NCBI GenBank assembly: GCA_032207245.1
Contig: CM063505.1
Location: 172,819,658 to 172,883,657, forward strand
Direction of reading: 5' to 3'
Length of the DNA stretch: 64,000 nt
DNA from: Pardosa pseudoannulata
Taxonomy: Eukaryota > Arthropoda > Arachnida > Araneae > Lycosidae
Shown: piece by piece, positions 1-12,605 of the stretch
How positions within the stretch are numbered: the stretch's first letter is position 1
Layout: each line of letters starts with the position of its first letter
Made by a program: the position numbers and the translations under genes
Notes under the pieces: model-generated
The model's database searches: none
The model's input: the letters and a program-made list of their open reading frames with translations, nothing else
What the model was told of the DNA's origin: nothing

Positions 1-2334
1 AATTTAATTGAAACTTTTAACTCATAGCCATACTTCACCACTTTTATACAGCAGTGTATTTAATAGACGGAAAACAGGCAATGTACAAAATTTAGACTGT
101 ATGCAGCTGTATGCAACAGGTTAAAAGTAATTAAATCAGTTATGATAAATGAGTGACAGCTACAACATTGACGTTTGACGTGACGTGGATAGGGACAGAA
201 ATTATGTATATTATTTAACGGTATTTAATATTCGTTTTTTTCCATGGGGTTTTGCATTTGTATCCCTCAGCTTCTTTCATCTTTCTTCAAACTGTGTACT
301 AGGTATGTAAGTGTAAAAGATTTTTTTTTGTCTAGTTAATACTTAAATATATTCTTTTAGATGTCTTTTACCTATACGTAAAATTATTCCTAGTAAGGAA
401 AATGTACGTTTAATAAAAATCAATCTCAAGAAACTTTGATATTTGCAATACATCATTTAAGTTAAAAATGAGGATTTTAATATACTTTTACAGGCAATTC
501 GTATTTTTAAAGGTTAAAGTTTATGGAGGTATCTCTTTCTGCCCTTTAATGTAATTTTATTTATATTTTCTAAAATTTAAACTTTTTAAGCAGAATTTTT
601 TCTAAGCTAAATTTCATGTTGGGGGTTATTATTGCAGTTAATAAATGTGAGAAAATAATATTTAAATTATGTTTTCACATTTACGCTAGAGAATGATTTA
701 AAAAAATTATAATATATATATTTCTTAGAGCGTATATGGTTTTTTTGTTTGATGGTGGTATATTTCAATTAAGTGATGTATCAATAAAACTTATTTAAAG
801 GATAAATCTGTCTTTTTTTTACATGAAATGAAGGTTTTATATTTTACTGTTGTTATTGATATGAAGTGTTTTTTATTCTTCATTGAAATTTTAATAACAT
901 TTATTCTTACTTACTAGGAATGTGAATCATATCTATTCACATTTTTTGAATAGAATTCTCTATTCTTTAATTCGTTTATTTATCGTAAATGTAAACTCGT
1001 ACTTAAAAATAAGAAAAGCTTATACGTGCAGAAAAAAATGGTCTTGCGCTACATAACTGGTAAAATTTGTTTGTGAATCTCGTAACATTAACTAACACGA
1101 GATATATTTAAGCAATTTGCATAAATATATCTCGAATTATCAATAACTTAAAAAAGGATAATTTCAAATTTTTCACTTTTAAAATATGATCTCAGGTTTT
1201 TTATTCTATTGTTTCTATTGTTCATTTTAATGATCGCTGAAGTATATCTACGTAATAAATAGATTTAACTTTGAAAACTTTTGATTTTTACATAATGCAT
1301 AGTAAATTAAATTTTCAACAGAAATTTAATTGATATTTGCAAGTGTTTCTACCTTTTATTTTAAATCATCGCAATTGTATTGTGTAGAAAATCGGAAATA
1401 TTTACTACATTTAACTAACATCTTTGACATTGACTTCTTACGAATGTTGCGTTTCCTGTCTTACGTATTGTTTATGCTAAATAAATAAGTTTATTTAAAT
1501 GTGGCATTGTCTTGAAACAAATCATAATTGCTGTAGTACTTGAAACTCGAAAATATTTGTTATGAATATCTCTGATTAAAATTTTTAATTTATGTTATTA
1601 ATTTTTTTTTCTACAAACAATTTTGGATTGAATGCATTTTGTAACACCAGATGCGTTGTTTTCTTTACATTCAATGCATTTTTCTTTTAAACTTAAGTTG
1701 ATTTAAATTTGGAAGGATCGTAAACTCTCTCTTCGTATTGGTCAAATTTCAAACTAAATTTTCATAAATGAATAAATTATATGTATGTTGCAACATCACA
1801 TGTATACTGTATTTAATTAATAGAAACTGCTACTTAGTACAGATATACAAAACTATCCCGAAATCGCTATTATTACTATGTATTTTTTTTATAGATTTTA
1901 ATTTATATGATAGTTACGATTTGTTTTTATTTTAGTTTTAAGACTGCTTTGAACACTATCAATTTTTTTTACCTTTCTAATATTTCTTAAAGCCTTTTTT
2001 ATATTTTCTTTGAAAGACATATCAGTTAAGATTAAGAATTCATTTTTTTTAAACGAAAGTTTTTTTCAGAATTATTGAAATATTTTTAGCATAGTTGTTA
2101 GGTCTCCTTATTTGTGTAGGGATAACAAAGACATTAATCCGTCCCCCCCCCAAAAAAAAAAGTATAAGTTACTGACTTTAGCGTGCGAGGAATGAATACT
2201 AAAAATCCTAGCTCCATGGTCTACGAATAAGTTGAGATCTTATGTCATCTCAAGTGATCCTTTAGCAAGCGTCATGTAATGTTAGCTTTTGGATATTGCA
2301 TTCCTCCGTTTGTTGCATTATTCTGTTATTTATT
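1..2334. other. AT-rich non-coding DNA, no gene seen
   Basis: No open frame of gene quality, no RNA gene and no clear repeat boundary could be seen. The stretch is dominated by A/T runs; a short C9A10 run at about 2143-2161 is the only notable low-complexity tract. Confidence 0.6.
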
Positions 2335-2525
2335 TATCCCCCCTACCCATCGCGTGCGAACCTGTCGAGCCGGCCCATCCGGAAGGAACTAGCTGCTTTC
2401 CGCTGCGGCGACCTAAGGCCTGTTGCCCGAGTGACCGAGCGCCTCCCGCACCCCTCGAATCAACGAGTGCCTCAAGTCACATCTATAGAATTTAGAGAAT
2501 GTATCACGAACATCTTTTGTCAATG
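2335..2525. other. GC-rich island, open on the plus strand, unidentified
   Basis: This block is far richer in G and C than its surroundings. One plus-strand frame is open across it up to a TGA at about 2524-2526, with an arginine/proline-rich translation that matches no family I know. Another frame across it begins only at a TTG, so neither is a convincing gene. It could be an exon, a UTR, a conserved regulatory element or a fragment of a GC-rich repeat. Composition alone supports the call. Confidence 0.25.
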
Positions 2526-4254
2526 AAATCTCAGGGGTTCGTGGCATCGATTACGAGAAGCGAAAGAACACTTGATGGTTCAGAAAAAAAAAAGAAAGAA
2601 ATTAAAAAAAAAAAATAAAATATAGAAATGGATTTTTGATTCATAATCGCATTTTTTTTAAAGAGTTTTAGGATTTTCCGAAAAGATAAACTGTGAGCAT
2701 TTCAAATATATAAAATGTTTTTAGGTTTATTTCATTGCTTTATTTTTCGCTTTATTCAGTTTTGTTTTACTTTCATTTTTTCATTTTTGTATTTATTTGA
2801 AGTATTAGAATCTATAGATTTTCTGCCCTGTTGTGCTGGATTTCACGAAAAGTTCTTAAATATTGTTAGTTTAATTTCTGTATTTTTTAAAAAGTATTTT
2901 TACACTTTTTCACGTCTTGGTACTTAAAATACTAAAAATATTTATAGCACATACTGTTAGTTACTCATAAATAATAATTTTTCTCTTCAAAAATTTTGTT
3001 TATTCATAAATTTCATTAAATCGCATTATGTCTTAATATTTCCTTTGTAAGGTCAATACGCTTGTTTTTAACACGGGATTTTTAAACTACAATCTCTGAT
3101 TCTATTGCAAATACAAACTAAGTTAAATCATCTTGCTGTATTAATTGTTTTATACTTTTAAAAGTTTAAATCTTAATAAGTTTAAGGCATTAAAAGCATA
3201 AATATTTCTTAATATTTAGCCAGAAATGTCTAGTGTTGCAAATTTATCTCTAAGTTATCTGTAAATATTTTGAGCATTTGATCTTTATTTCCTACATTTT
3301 AACCAATATTACATTCTTATAATCGATAGATTTCCACCCTATATATTTTAAAGTTATTAAAAAAATTAAAAATTTACTAAAAATTAACCGTGCATTAATA
3401 ATTTGTCTAAATGATTCTTTTAAACAATAGCTTATTTTTTAATAAAAAAGTTTTAATTTCTTTTCTATGAAATTTTTGATATAGGCATATTTCATAAAAT
3501 ATACTTCATATTCCAGATAAATGCATTTACTCAATTTAAGAAATGATATTTGATTGATTAAAAATTACTTCCTATCATTAAAATAGAATTCTATTGCCAG
3601 CGAAAATGTGTTAACATTAATTTTTTCTTTTCGGTAGCATTATTTCTACACATTAAGTAGAATAAACAAAAATGGCTATAACTTAAATGGAACGTTTAAT
3701 ACTTTTTCACGTGATCAAACTAATTTATAAATTTTATATAAATAGAGGAATAGGCAAGTCACTGATAAGTTTTTGTTTTCTTAAATAACCAAGCTTTCAA
3801 CTAAGCTTTTGTTTTCTTAAATATAATAATATATACATCTTTTTGCTTTAAGTACTTGCTAATTTAGTAATTAATAGTTTAATAGATTATAACTAAACTC
3901 TTCGCTGCATCAGGTTTTTTTTAGCTCTTACGAGAAATTTATAATTTATGCTACTGCTAACTGGAAAGCAAAATAATAAAATGCTAAAAAAACTTAAAGT
4001 GAAGATTGTAATTAATAAAAAATTTCCACTTAGACCAAGTATGATATTTTCAGTAATAAATTCCTTTTAATTTTGAAACATAATTTAATTTTATTTAACT
4101 GTAAAATTAACTACGAATGATATATTTTGACCTAGTTGTTTCCAGTGATATCGAATATTCAATCTGAAGTATTGCCTGTAATCAATTGGTAAAGTAAAAT
4201 GATAGGATAAAAAAATTGGGAGCGTTCTTTCTATTGACTTTCTTGTATACGTTA
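2526..4254. other. AT-rich non-coding DNA, no gene seen
   Basis: Only AT-driven short frames, for example a phenylalanine-rich one at 2715-2927. The imperfect repeat TTTTGTTTTCTTAAATA occurs twice near 3770 and 3808. Nothing else recognisable. Confidence 0.55.
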
Positions 4255-4620
4255 AAAAAGGATGTCACCAGTGAAATGTGGCCAAAATGATTGCGCCTAC
4301 GTGTTATGCAACTAAATTTTTCGATTGCCATAAATAAAAATACCCTAAGGGCTCCCACAATTACGAAGACATCGAACCGCTAAAATTGGCCTATAGAGTT
4401 ATGTATGAAGTCTAGTTTAAGCTAAAAACTTCTTCCGGTTGTCTATTTTGGTGAAAAATTTGATGCAGATTTGCAATTATGATCAAGAACCGCTTACCAA
4501 ATTTTATCAGTCTAGCTCATTGCGTTTTTGATTTATCATGTTCCCACACGGACAAACAAAAATTCCTCCCGTCTAGTCAGTTAACATGTTCTTTCATAAA
4601 CATGCAGACAGGCACGCACG
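4255..4620 (+). repeat. Probable dispersed repeat fragment (LINE-3'-like, unassigned)
   Basis: The block has higher GC than its flanks. It contains the string CAGTCTAGCTCATTGCGTTT (about 4508-4527), then a frame break and a CACACGGACAAAC stretch near 4545. I recall very similar strings from many copies in chelicerate assemblies, where they look like 3' parts of retroelements. That is memory and was not checked. No coding frame survives and both ends are diffuse, so this would be an old truncated copy. Confidence 0.35.
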
Positions 4621-5733
4621 CAATCAAAAATATTTATAGTTTACTTTTTCAGACTTTGGGGTATTGTCTAACACTTTATTATTGATTAAACTGTGGTACC
4701 TTTTTTATGCTATCTACATGAGAAAATTGAAAGAATAAACCAAAACGTTTAAATGGGTTCAGTTTTTCAGATATATTTGTTGAAATGTTTCAAATGTTAT
4801 CAGTTTTAATACTTTAATGAACTATTTAACTCACATTTTCACTTTGTTTTACAAAGTTGCTCTAATGTATTATAACATAATATACTTATATTCTAATTTT
4901 TTTTCAATTTTAAGTACTTTTTAATGGAGCTCAATTAAACTCCAATATGACCTTTGCATTTTGTTCACTTAAGCATTTTAAATAATAATTTATATAATTT
5001 TGTATTACTGAACTTCATTTCTCTTATTAATAAATATTTTTCAAATAATAGCTCCCATTAATAAGCTAAGCAAAATTTTCCATTCTACTAACATACTTGT
5101 TTTATTTCATTCAGGACTATTTATAATTAATTTTCAAATTCATTAATACCCATATCAAATTTAACTATTTGTTTCTTATAAGAATTACAAAAAGTCTTTG
5201 TTTTTATCAATGAAATTGAACAGAAGAAAGCAAAACTATTTTGCGCTAACGTAGAGGTATATCACTAGTGGCATGCTTGACCGCTTGTCGTTGCGCAACT
5301 AAGCTACCAAACAATAGCCTTTTACAACAGTTAAATTGCTCAATTTGTACAGTAAAAATTTGTGTCAGAAAGTTAAATATTTTTTGTAGGTCAATTTTTA
5401 GAAGTAATTCCTTTCTTTCAGTTTTTAGGAATCTCAGGGACAACTATTAGTTTTTAGAACAGTAAAGCTATAATGGCAATAGTGGAATATAAGGGCATGT
5501 CAACTATAACCATATTTTACTATGTGCCTCTATGTTGTACAAGAATATCTTGCATTTATCTTTTACAAATTGACTACTATAGAATTTTATTTAATTTGGT
5601 TAAAAAAAAGGACTATTGGCTTTCAGGACGTTTGTCAGGGAAGGCGAGAACTTGTAATCTTGATATCTTCTATTCCTCAAGGAGTAAATTCATGTTTGTG
5701 CTTAACGAGTTCTTTTTTTTTACAAACTGTCTT
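4621..5733. other. AT-rich non-coding DNA, no gene seen
   Basis: Opposing short frames at about 5246-5450 overlap the same DNA and neither looks like a protein. The interval just upstream of the SINE has no further structure that I can see. Confidence 0.5.
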
Positions 5734-5746
5734 CCTTAAGTGAGCA

Positions 5747-5930
5747 GCCGAACGATGGCCGATTGGTTAGGGCGCTGATCGTCGGTACCGGAGTTCGTGG
5801 GTTCGAATCCCACTATGGCATGGATGTTCGTAGCCGTTCGGAATCGGCTTTAAGCAGTAGGTCCCGGTCTCATTAGCCCTCGTGTGCAAAACAGTAGACC
5901 GTAGCGCTCCAAATCAAACCAAACCAAACC
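5747..5930 (+). mobile_element. tRNA-derived SINE, copy 1, with target-site duplication
   Basis: The head carries RNA polymerase III promoter boxes: A box TGGCCGATTGG (5756-5766) and B box GGTTCGAATCC (about 5800-5810). It resembles a class II (Ser/Leu-type) tRNA. A non-tRNA body follows (GTAGCCGTTCGGAATCGGC, then TTTAAGCAGTAGG), ending in AAACC units rather than poly(A). The copy is bounded by TTAAGTGAGCA at 5736-5746 and 5931-5941, extendable to 13 bp if the preceding CC is counted. The perfect duplication and intact boxes make it one of the youngest copies here. The enzyme that mobilises it is not in the window. Confidence 0.9.
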
Positions 5931-5941
5931 TTAAGTGAGCA

Positions 5942-6810
5942 TATGCTATATTTCTCCCAAATTATCATGCCAAATCTCAGCAAAAGGCAGAAAGGCCACA
6001 TTATTGCATTTATGTAGTGAAAAACACAGTGTGACGAGCTCAAAGTTCAGTCTACTTTGCTTGTCACTATTGTGATCAATGTGTTAAGATGAGAGTGACT
6101 TTCGGCTGACTAAAATTTGACTGAAAATTCAGTATTTCTATTTATTTTTATTGTGAAATATAATTAAGAATAAGAAACAAAAAAGCTTATTTATAATATC
6201 CATCTTTCCATAAAGAATATAATTAGTTACAAAATGTACAATATAATTTATTCGAACTATAACTTTAAAAGTTTTTTTGAAAAGCAAAAATTTAGGCTTT
6301 TCTATGGATATTTAAAACATTCCAAGTGCATTTATATAATCCACATCCCTTTAAAATGTATAGGTAATTTACTTTATAACATATAAAAGAGAAGTTCATT
6401 TAATACATTTTAAATCATAAAATCTGTCAATTCTGCACTTTAAGAACTTTTATAGGCATTTTTTAAAGGAATAATGTATATTTTTTATATTTTAACTTTT
6501 CTACTTAATACGTTTAATGAAGGTTTATAATGCTACAGTAAAGTCTTATTTCCAGATCTAAAAGGTATCTTCAAGGTAAAAGTGTATATGTTATATGTGA
6601 AAGGAATGTGCAGGGATCATTTGCGATAATAATAATTTTATCTTGAAATTTTAAGCACGCTTACGTAACTTTATAAATGATAACGTATTTCATACTTAAG
6701 AAGATTGATTATAAACCAAATAGATTGGTTTTGATATATCACTGTCCCTTTAAAAGTTGAAAAATCGAAGAAAAGGTAATTTTTTTCTGTTGAATCAGAA
6801 CTAGAACTAT
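5942..6810. other. AT-rich non-coding DNA, no gene seen
   Basis: No gene, RNA or repeat boundary recognised. The composition is uniformly AT-rich. Confidence 0.5.
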
Positions 6811-7075
6811 AATAAAGTGTATTCTTTAATTCAACTAGTATTCCGTGAATTCTCCCTAGAGTCTATTTCGAGTGATGCTGCATTAAGCAATTGCAAGTGT
6901 TTACGGTTTTTCCATCCAGTTTTTGTTTGCTTGTCCCTGTCACCGCTGGGTCACTTACATGCATGCTGCAGGCGTCTTCTCAGGTGGGTGATCGTACAAG
7001 CAAGAGGTTGCCTTCCACCATAGTCGAGGAAACAGGTTTCATCTAACCGTTGACAACAGCCTTTGCGCTCAGGTG
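6811..7075. other. Moderately GC-rich island, unidentified
   Basis: The interval is GC-richer than its flanks. It contains an open plus-strand frame to a TAG at about 7021, a CAGGTG E-box-like word at 6979, and a possible splice-donor context (CAG/GTGGGT) at the same place. The translation is cysteine/leucine-rich and unrecognised. It may be an exon or a conserved regulatory segment, or neither. Confidence 0.2.
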
Positions 7076-7835
7076 TCTTAAATTGCTCTTTTTATATCTT
7101 TTTTCTTAGATGCGTTATTCCTAAATTAGAGATTTTCAACTCTATTTTTCCTTGGAAGGACGGTTTATGATATTATCACCTCCACTCACTTCTCTTCTCT
7201 AAGTACACATTTATTTATGCGAAACTTTATTTTTACTGCTACCCTTTTTTGTATTTAATTAATTGTAGATTATTAACATTTAATAGCACCAGAAAATACT
7301 GATAGATATGACTACAAGATTCTAAGTTTGTTGAATTTAAGGGTTTTATAATCAGAAATAATTGATCTGTGAATTGTTGTAGAATTCTGATTACATTGTT
7401 GTAGAATTCAGTATAATACATCATACACAAAACAAATTACAGTTTTTGCACATTGCACATAACATATAGGACATTACACTTTCCCTAAATGTTGTTTCAG
7501 TGGTTGTCTTCCCCCCACCTACACCAGTAAGCTGGAAAAATATGCCTTCATTTATAATTCCTTTAAAGTATTCATCTCAATTTTGACATTTTTTTAATGG
7601 CGATCTTATAACAGACATCTGAACAGTTTCTATGACTTATATATGTTTATTTTAAAATACACAGGCCTTACAGTTGCATGTAGAAATTAGCAAAACTGAA
7701 CAAAGCGCAGAAAAACATTCAACCTATTTCTGAAATATTCTTTATTCTAACTGTAAAACTATGCCACAATTTTCCAAATTATCAGGAATGAAATGACATA
7801 TTACACCTTTTTAGCACATATCATATGTTTTAAAA
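7076..7835. other. AT-rich non-coding DNA, no gene seen
   Basis: GTAGAATTC occurs twice near 7380 and 7401. Otherwise there is nothing to annotate. Confidence 0.5.
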
Positions 7836-7897
7836 TACATACATACATACACACATAAATAAATATAATAAATAAATAAATAAATATATATATATAT

Positions 7898-7950
<53 letters not shown>

Positions 7951-7952
7951 CA
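7836..7952. repeat. Compound microsatellite (CATA)n-(AAAT)n-(TA)n
   Basis: Successive short-period runs: CATA units, AAAT units, then TA dinucleotides to about 7946, with CA interruptions. The translated YI-type frames over such tracts are artefacts. Confidence 0.95.
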
Positions 7953-8444
7953 TATCTATAATATCAATCAAAAGTTATTATCTTTTAAGTTTCTCACAAT
8001 TCTCTTGATTCACGTTCTATTATCTAATTTTTACTTTCCCATCGATCTAAATAACATCAAGGACGTGATTCATCGATATTGTCTTCTTTTCACATTCTTT
8101 CTCGAAACGAAAGCTGGATTAATAACTGGTACATACGTATTTTTTCTATACTATATAAATTGCCCGGGAAAACCAACTATTCTTGTGGATGTGGGCAATT
8201 TTGCAGCCAGAATGTTTTTATAGCCATAACAAAATTGTTGTCTTAGGCTCTCTTCCGTGAGACTGTAAGTCACGTGATTAATGAATCTCAAGGGATGGTA
8301 TTTTCACAGCAACGCAGATGGATAGAGGCTCTTGAATTTGTAAAACGTGTTCAGCAACTCTTTAAATACGTGACAAAAGTTATGATTCATTACTTTAAAA
8401 CAGTTTTTAGATAAGAACGTTAAAATTTCTAAATTAGCACTTTC
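7953..8444. other. Non-coding DNA, no gene seen
   Basis: One 72-codon open frame (8005-8223) begins with a non-ATG codon and gives no recognisable protein. No other structure seen. Confidence 0.45.
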
Positions 8445-8445
8445 T

Positions 8446-8482
<37 letters not shown>
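8445..8482. repeat. Poly(T) tract
   Basis: A run of about 35-38 thymines immediately upstream of a decayed SINE. It may be a separate simple repeat or the tail of an unrelated minus-strand retroposon. No element was recognised on its other side. Confidence 0.8.
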
Positions 8483-8485
<3 letters not shown>

Positions 8486-8494
8486 GTATAGTGA

Positions 8495-8664
8495 TTAGCG
8501 GCCAAATAGTATTGAAGCTGCCGAATTGGGGATTGGGGGGTATGTTGCCTTTTTCTACCGTGGACTCGAATTCCACTGTTGGTATTGGTATTCGTAGAGG
8601 TTCGGAATCGGTTTTAAGCAGGTGATATAAATCTTAGCTTCGCGAAATCTTGCCAAACGAAACC
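8495..8664 (+). mobile_element. Decayed tRNA-derived SINE, copy 2
   Basis: The body is recognisable: ACTCGAATTCC at the B-box position (about 8564), TTCGTAGAGGTTCGGAATCG, TTTTAAGCAGG, and a tail CAAACGAAACC. The A-box region is badly eroded and the middle of the 3' body is shortened. No target-site duplication could be read, so this is an old copy. Confidence 0.7.
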
Positions 8665-9514
8665 TCCAGTTAAAGAGACAAAGTTACATACAGCAGTTGT
8701 ATACAGCACACAGCATACATATATCATAATTTTAACTGTCAGGATTACTGTTGTTGTGTTTTAAACAAGAATATTTAAATTAATTACAAAAATTGTATGT
8801 AGTTTTATTCCTTAAAAATCAATAGAAACTAAATGAAAAAATAACTGAGAATTTTATAAGACATAAATAGATATTTTTACGGATTTTATAACGGTTTGTT
8901 CGTGAAAAACAGAGAAGTTTCCTCAAGGTAGAGTATTATATTTTATTCTCTTGTAATTCTGAAAATTATTCCACTCCCTTAAAAAGCTCCCTCTCCCCTT
9001 TTATATTCCCCAATCTGTGTTTTCATCCCTTTTTAGCTCCCATCTAACCTTCTCAGAGAAATGCATTCTGATTTCCTTTTTTAAAATCAGTTGTAGTAAC
9101 CTTCCAAAGCTGATAGTCAACTTTTTTCAAATACTTATTTGATGATAAACATCTATTAGGTCAATCATTCATTGAAAAGCAAGAACGAATTTTTCAAAAA
9201 TTTTTAAAGTTGTAAATAATATTAGTGTATTGCTCAAAATTTGATTACAAATTATATATTATCAAAAAATTAGTACATTATTAGTGAAAAAGCTGAGCTT
9301 AGTGTAATTTTTAATACTTGAAGCTATATTTGTCATCAGCAATATTAAACTGCCGCTATTGAATAAAACATTTTGACCTATTTGTTGAAAAATGCTTCCG
9401 ACTGTTTTGAGTATTACTGAAACTCTCCACTACATTCTTCTGGGTATTACTCAGAACATAGTTGCGGAACGCACGACCTTCATATGGAATTTAGCTCTTA
9501 TATTAATAGTTAAT
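8665..9514. other. AT-rich non-coding DNA, no gene seen
   Basis: Nothing recognised between the SINE and the Tigger-like element. Confidence 0.5.
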
Positions 9515-9516
9515 TA

Positions 9517-9889
9517 CAATAGAACCTCGATTATCCGAGCTAATTGGGACCGCTAGTACCTTGGATATCGGAAATCTCGGTTAATAGAAACCATGTATAA
9601 AAGCCTCCGTGCTTGCGAATTTAACTAACTTTTAAAGTAAAAAACAATAGAACGTTCTTTAAATGATAAAAACAAACATATATGAACTTACGTTTCACAG
9701 CTAAAAAGATTTAAAAAGGGTGTAATATTTCTTGGAAGGTGAATGCTTTTGTGGGGAAGAAGTGCCTGTAACACAGACAACGAAGTAAATGTGTATAAAT
9801 TTTTCCAAGCTCATTTTGAAAAAGAGAAAAAAAATTAGACTTCCTTATTGACTCGTTTAATCGACGCTCAGTTAATCGAGGTTCTACCG
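9517..9889. mobile_element. Tigger/pogo-like MITE (373 bp)
   Basis: The left terminus has AGAACCTCGATTATCCGAG at 9521-9539, followed by AATTGGGACC. The right terminus is its inverted counterpart (TTAATCGAGGTTCTACCG at 9872-9889). The first bases are CAATAG on one side and CGGTAG on the other. It is flanked by TA (9515-9516) and CA (9890-9891), consistent with the TA target of Tc1/mariner-type elements after one mutation. CAGTAGAACCTCGATTATCC-type ends are typical of Tigger/pogo elements. There is no transposase frame inside, so it is a non-autonomous deletion derivative. Confidence 0.8.
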
Positions 9890-10805
9890 CATATATAATA
9901 AGACAATTTCAAAATTAGTAGAATTGCATTGCTGCTATGTCAGTATTTTAAAATGTAATAATACTGATGTACTTTCCCACAATTAACAACACGTGCACGC
10001 ACACCTGTGGACTAGATTTTTAATAAGAATATAGACGCAGCTGTAGAGTTCTAATTCTAATGGGGGCAACTATTTTTCTATTAAATTTCTTCATGATATA
10101 ACAGATTTCTTTATAAACACGTCTTTTTTATTACTTTTATTTGAAGTAGTATTTAAATACGCAGTTCTTTATTAAAAATAATTAAAAATAAATGTTGTAA
10201 CAAACTATTACTCTTAAGTGAACACAAAAATATGTTATATTTCAACTTTTTATTTAAAATAATAAATAAATGACTATTTTTTGTATAATTTGTATGAAAT
10301 GCAATAAAGTGATGAAGCTGTAAAAAACAACTATTTCAGTTTTAAAGTAAATCAGTCTTGAAGTTCCATGCAGGAAAAAATACAAAATTTATTTCAATAG
10401 TGTGCTTGTTTTTCCTATACATTTAGTTTGATTGGGAGCTCTCACATCTCTGTTAAGAAATAGCATTTGAACAAAGAGGTACATTCACAAAATTGAAGTT
10501 TTTAAGTTTCCTATTTGTTAAAAAAGCGTTTATAAGTAACTAATAATCTTTAAAGGACCTTGAAACAGTATTTTTAAATAGGAAAATTTTTCAAAATTAA
10601 CTGCAAACATCAGGACATTTCCACACCTGAATTTAACAGAGAATTCTTGAGAGAAAAAAACATAAAAGCAAACCTAATTTTTAGGTTGCAATGACATTTA
10701 ATTATAAAACTATGCAAATATACATTTCATTGGAAAACATTCAAATTTAGTAGGACAAGTGGACTAATATTTAATATTCTATCAAATGTTCATATATTTT
10801 CCAAC
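9890..10805. other. AT-rich non-coding DNA, no gene seen
   Basis: No features recognised. Confidence 0.5.
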
Positions 10806-10925
10806 TATTTTTTGCCTAAAGGTGGCTAGACAAGTAGAATGCTGTCTCTTGGTACCAAGGTGGTAACCTTGGGACAAGCCTAGAGGGTCTTACGACCATA
10901 TGGGCCCTGATCAGGGCTTGAATGA
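10806..10925. repeat. GC-rich block with two perfect palindromes
   Basis: CTTGGTACCAAG at 10848-10859 and GCCCTGATCAGGGC at 10904-10917 are perfect palindromes within 70 bp. AAGGTGGTAACCTT between them is a further near-palindrome. The block is an isolated GC-rich patch with no open frame of note. It may be a fragment of an unrecognised repeat. Confidence 0.4.
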
Positions 10926-12605
10926 TTGTCTTTCTGTACTGAAATTTGAGCTTTCAAATAGAATTATGTTGTAGGCATAGATGTTTGTATCTGTTCTGCA
11001 TCGATATATGTTTGTGTATGTTCTGAGTATTTAGCTATAGTGCTGCAACCTAATAGTGCTGTAGTACTCTAACCTAATCAATACCTATCTAAATATAGCT
11101 ATTTTTTATTAACTGGAGGTTTTACATACTAGATCAAGAATAAATTGATGATAGATATTACAAAAATAGGTAGTATTTATAAAGAGTTATTTATCTGTAA
11201 AAACAGATAGATAGTTCTGAAACATATATATAGAAATTGATACAAATGCTATTCAACACATATGTAGAAAACATCCACTAATGTATGCATGAATTTCTTA
11301 AGTTAATTTATTTTTGAAAATCAAAACCTACCAGCTTCCCAAAATTCATGCTGTTACGTTTATATAATATTAAATCATTCTATTATTTTCAATAAGTCTT
11401 CGTTAAAAATCCTTTTAGAATCATATTTATTGCATGCAAGATTTGAAATATAGACCATGTTGGATATTTTTTTGCAATAAGCGCAGCAATATTAACTCTA
11501 TCATGCATAGCGCAGGTATTTCGTACCCAGGTGTGAATCTAATGCAACTTACCTATTCTTGTTTGTAAGGGGACATAATATCTGTTGAACAGAACAGTTT
11601 TAATTATAAAAAGCCTAATTTTGATACACATAAAATAAAATTCTTACTCTTTAGAATAATTTTTTTCCAAAACCGTTAATAAGTTAAGCAATTTATTTTT
11701 AAAAAGCTTAAAATATATAAAAAGTGGAAAAAACAAAAATACTTTTTCCTGCAAATTGACTTTTGAAAGTTGTAAATAATTTATATTTAATATAGACGCT
11801 AATTATCTTTTTCATTCTGAAAACCTTAATTATATTAATACTAGCCGTATATTTTTTATAGCATGATAAAAGAAACATTAAAATTTTTTAATTTCTTAAC
11901 AGTTTTTAATTTTTTAATTTTTAAATGTCAGATATCATTCAAACTTTAAGTTTACAGAATGAAAAAAGGTATTTATTTTTCATTTGATATAACAATTTAC
12001 TTTTTTAATATGCATATTTAAAAAATTATCTTTCAAGAAGTGAATTTAAATTTTTTATCATTTGGAATTATTGGAATGAGAAAACTAAATTTTTATCGAA
12101 AGCTAAAGCGTAAAGAATTCGTAAAAAAACATTTTAATAGAAGCAGAGTAGAGCTTTTTAATTTATAATAAATAAAAAAAGGGGTTCGGATTAAAATATT
12201 ACGTTTCGTAGGTACTATACTCCCTTAAGTAAGTGAATCATCTTAATATAAAAATAAGTAAATTAGCAAATGTTTCTGTCATCAAGTGAATGAAAGTCGA
12301 TATTTGTCTTATGTTGTTAATGAGGCAAAGGAACTTTAATTTTAATTTTTAAAATATTCAACTATTAAATGTATTTTTCCCATGAATATAATGCTATTGC
12401 ATAAAATAAAAAAGGCATATATGTGAGAATCTAAATCTACATGAAAGAACTTCTGATTAAAATATAAGACATTTTTCGTAAAAAATGAATAATCCAATAC
12501 CATTCATTAAAACGTTTTAGGAAACTACAAATTAACTGATAACCTTCAGTGTTTTACTCTATGAATAAAATTTATATAGAATCACAACTGGATATTAATA
12601 TTGTT
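10926..12605. other. AT-rich non-coding DNA, no gene seen
   Basis: Short overlapping words around 11030-11100 (CTAACCTAAT, AGTGCTGTAG) suggest small local duplications. No gene or element was recognised. Confidence 0.5.

Noticed and set aside
5756..5820. The SINE heads as functional tRNA genes
   Set aside because: The boxes are present, but no acceptor stem closes, and the head always continues into the same non-tRNA body, so these are SINE parts.
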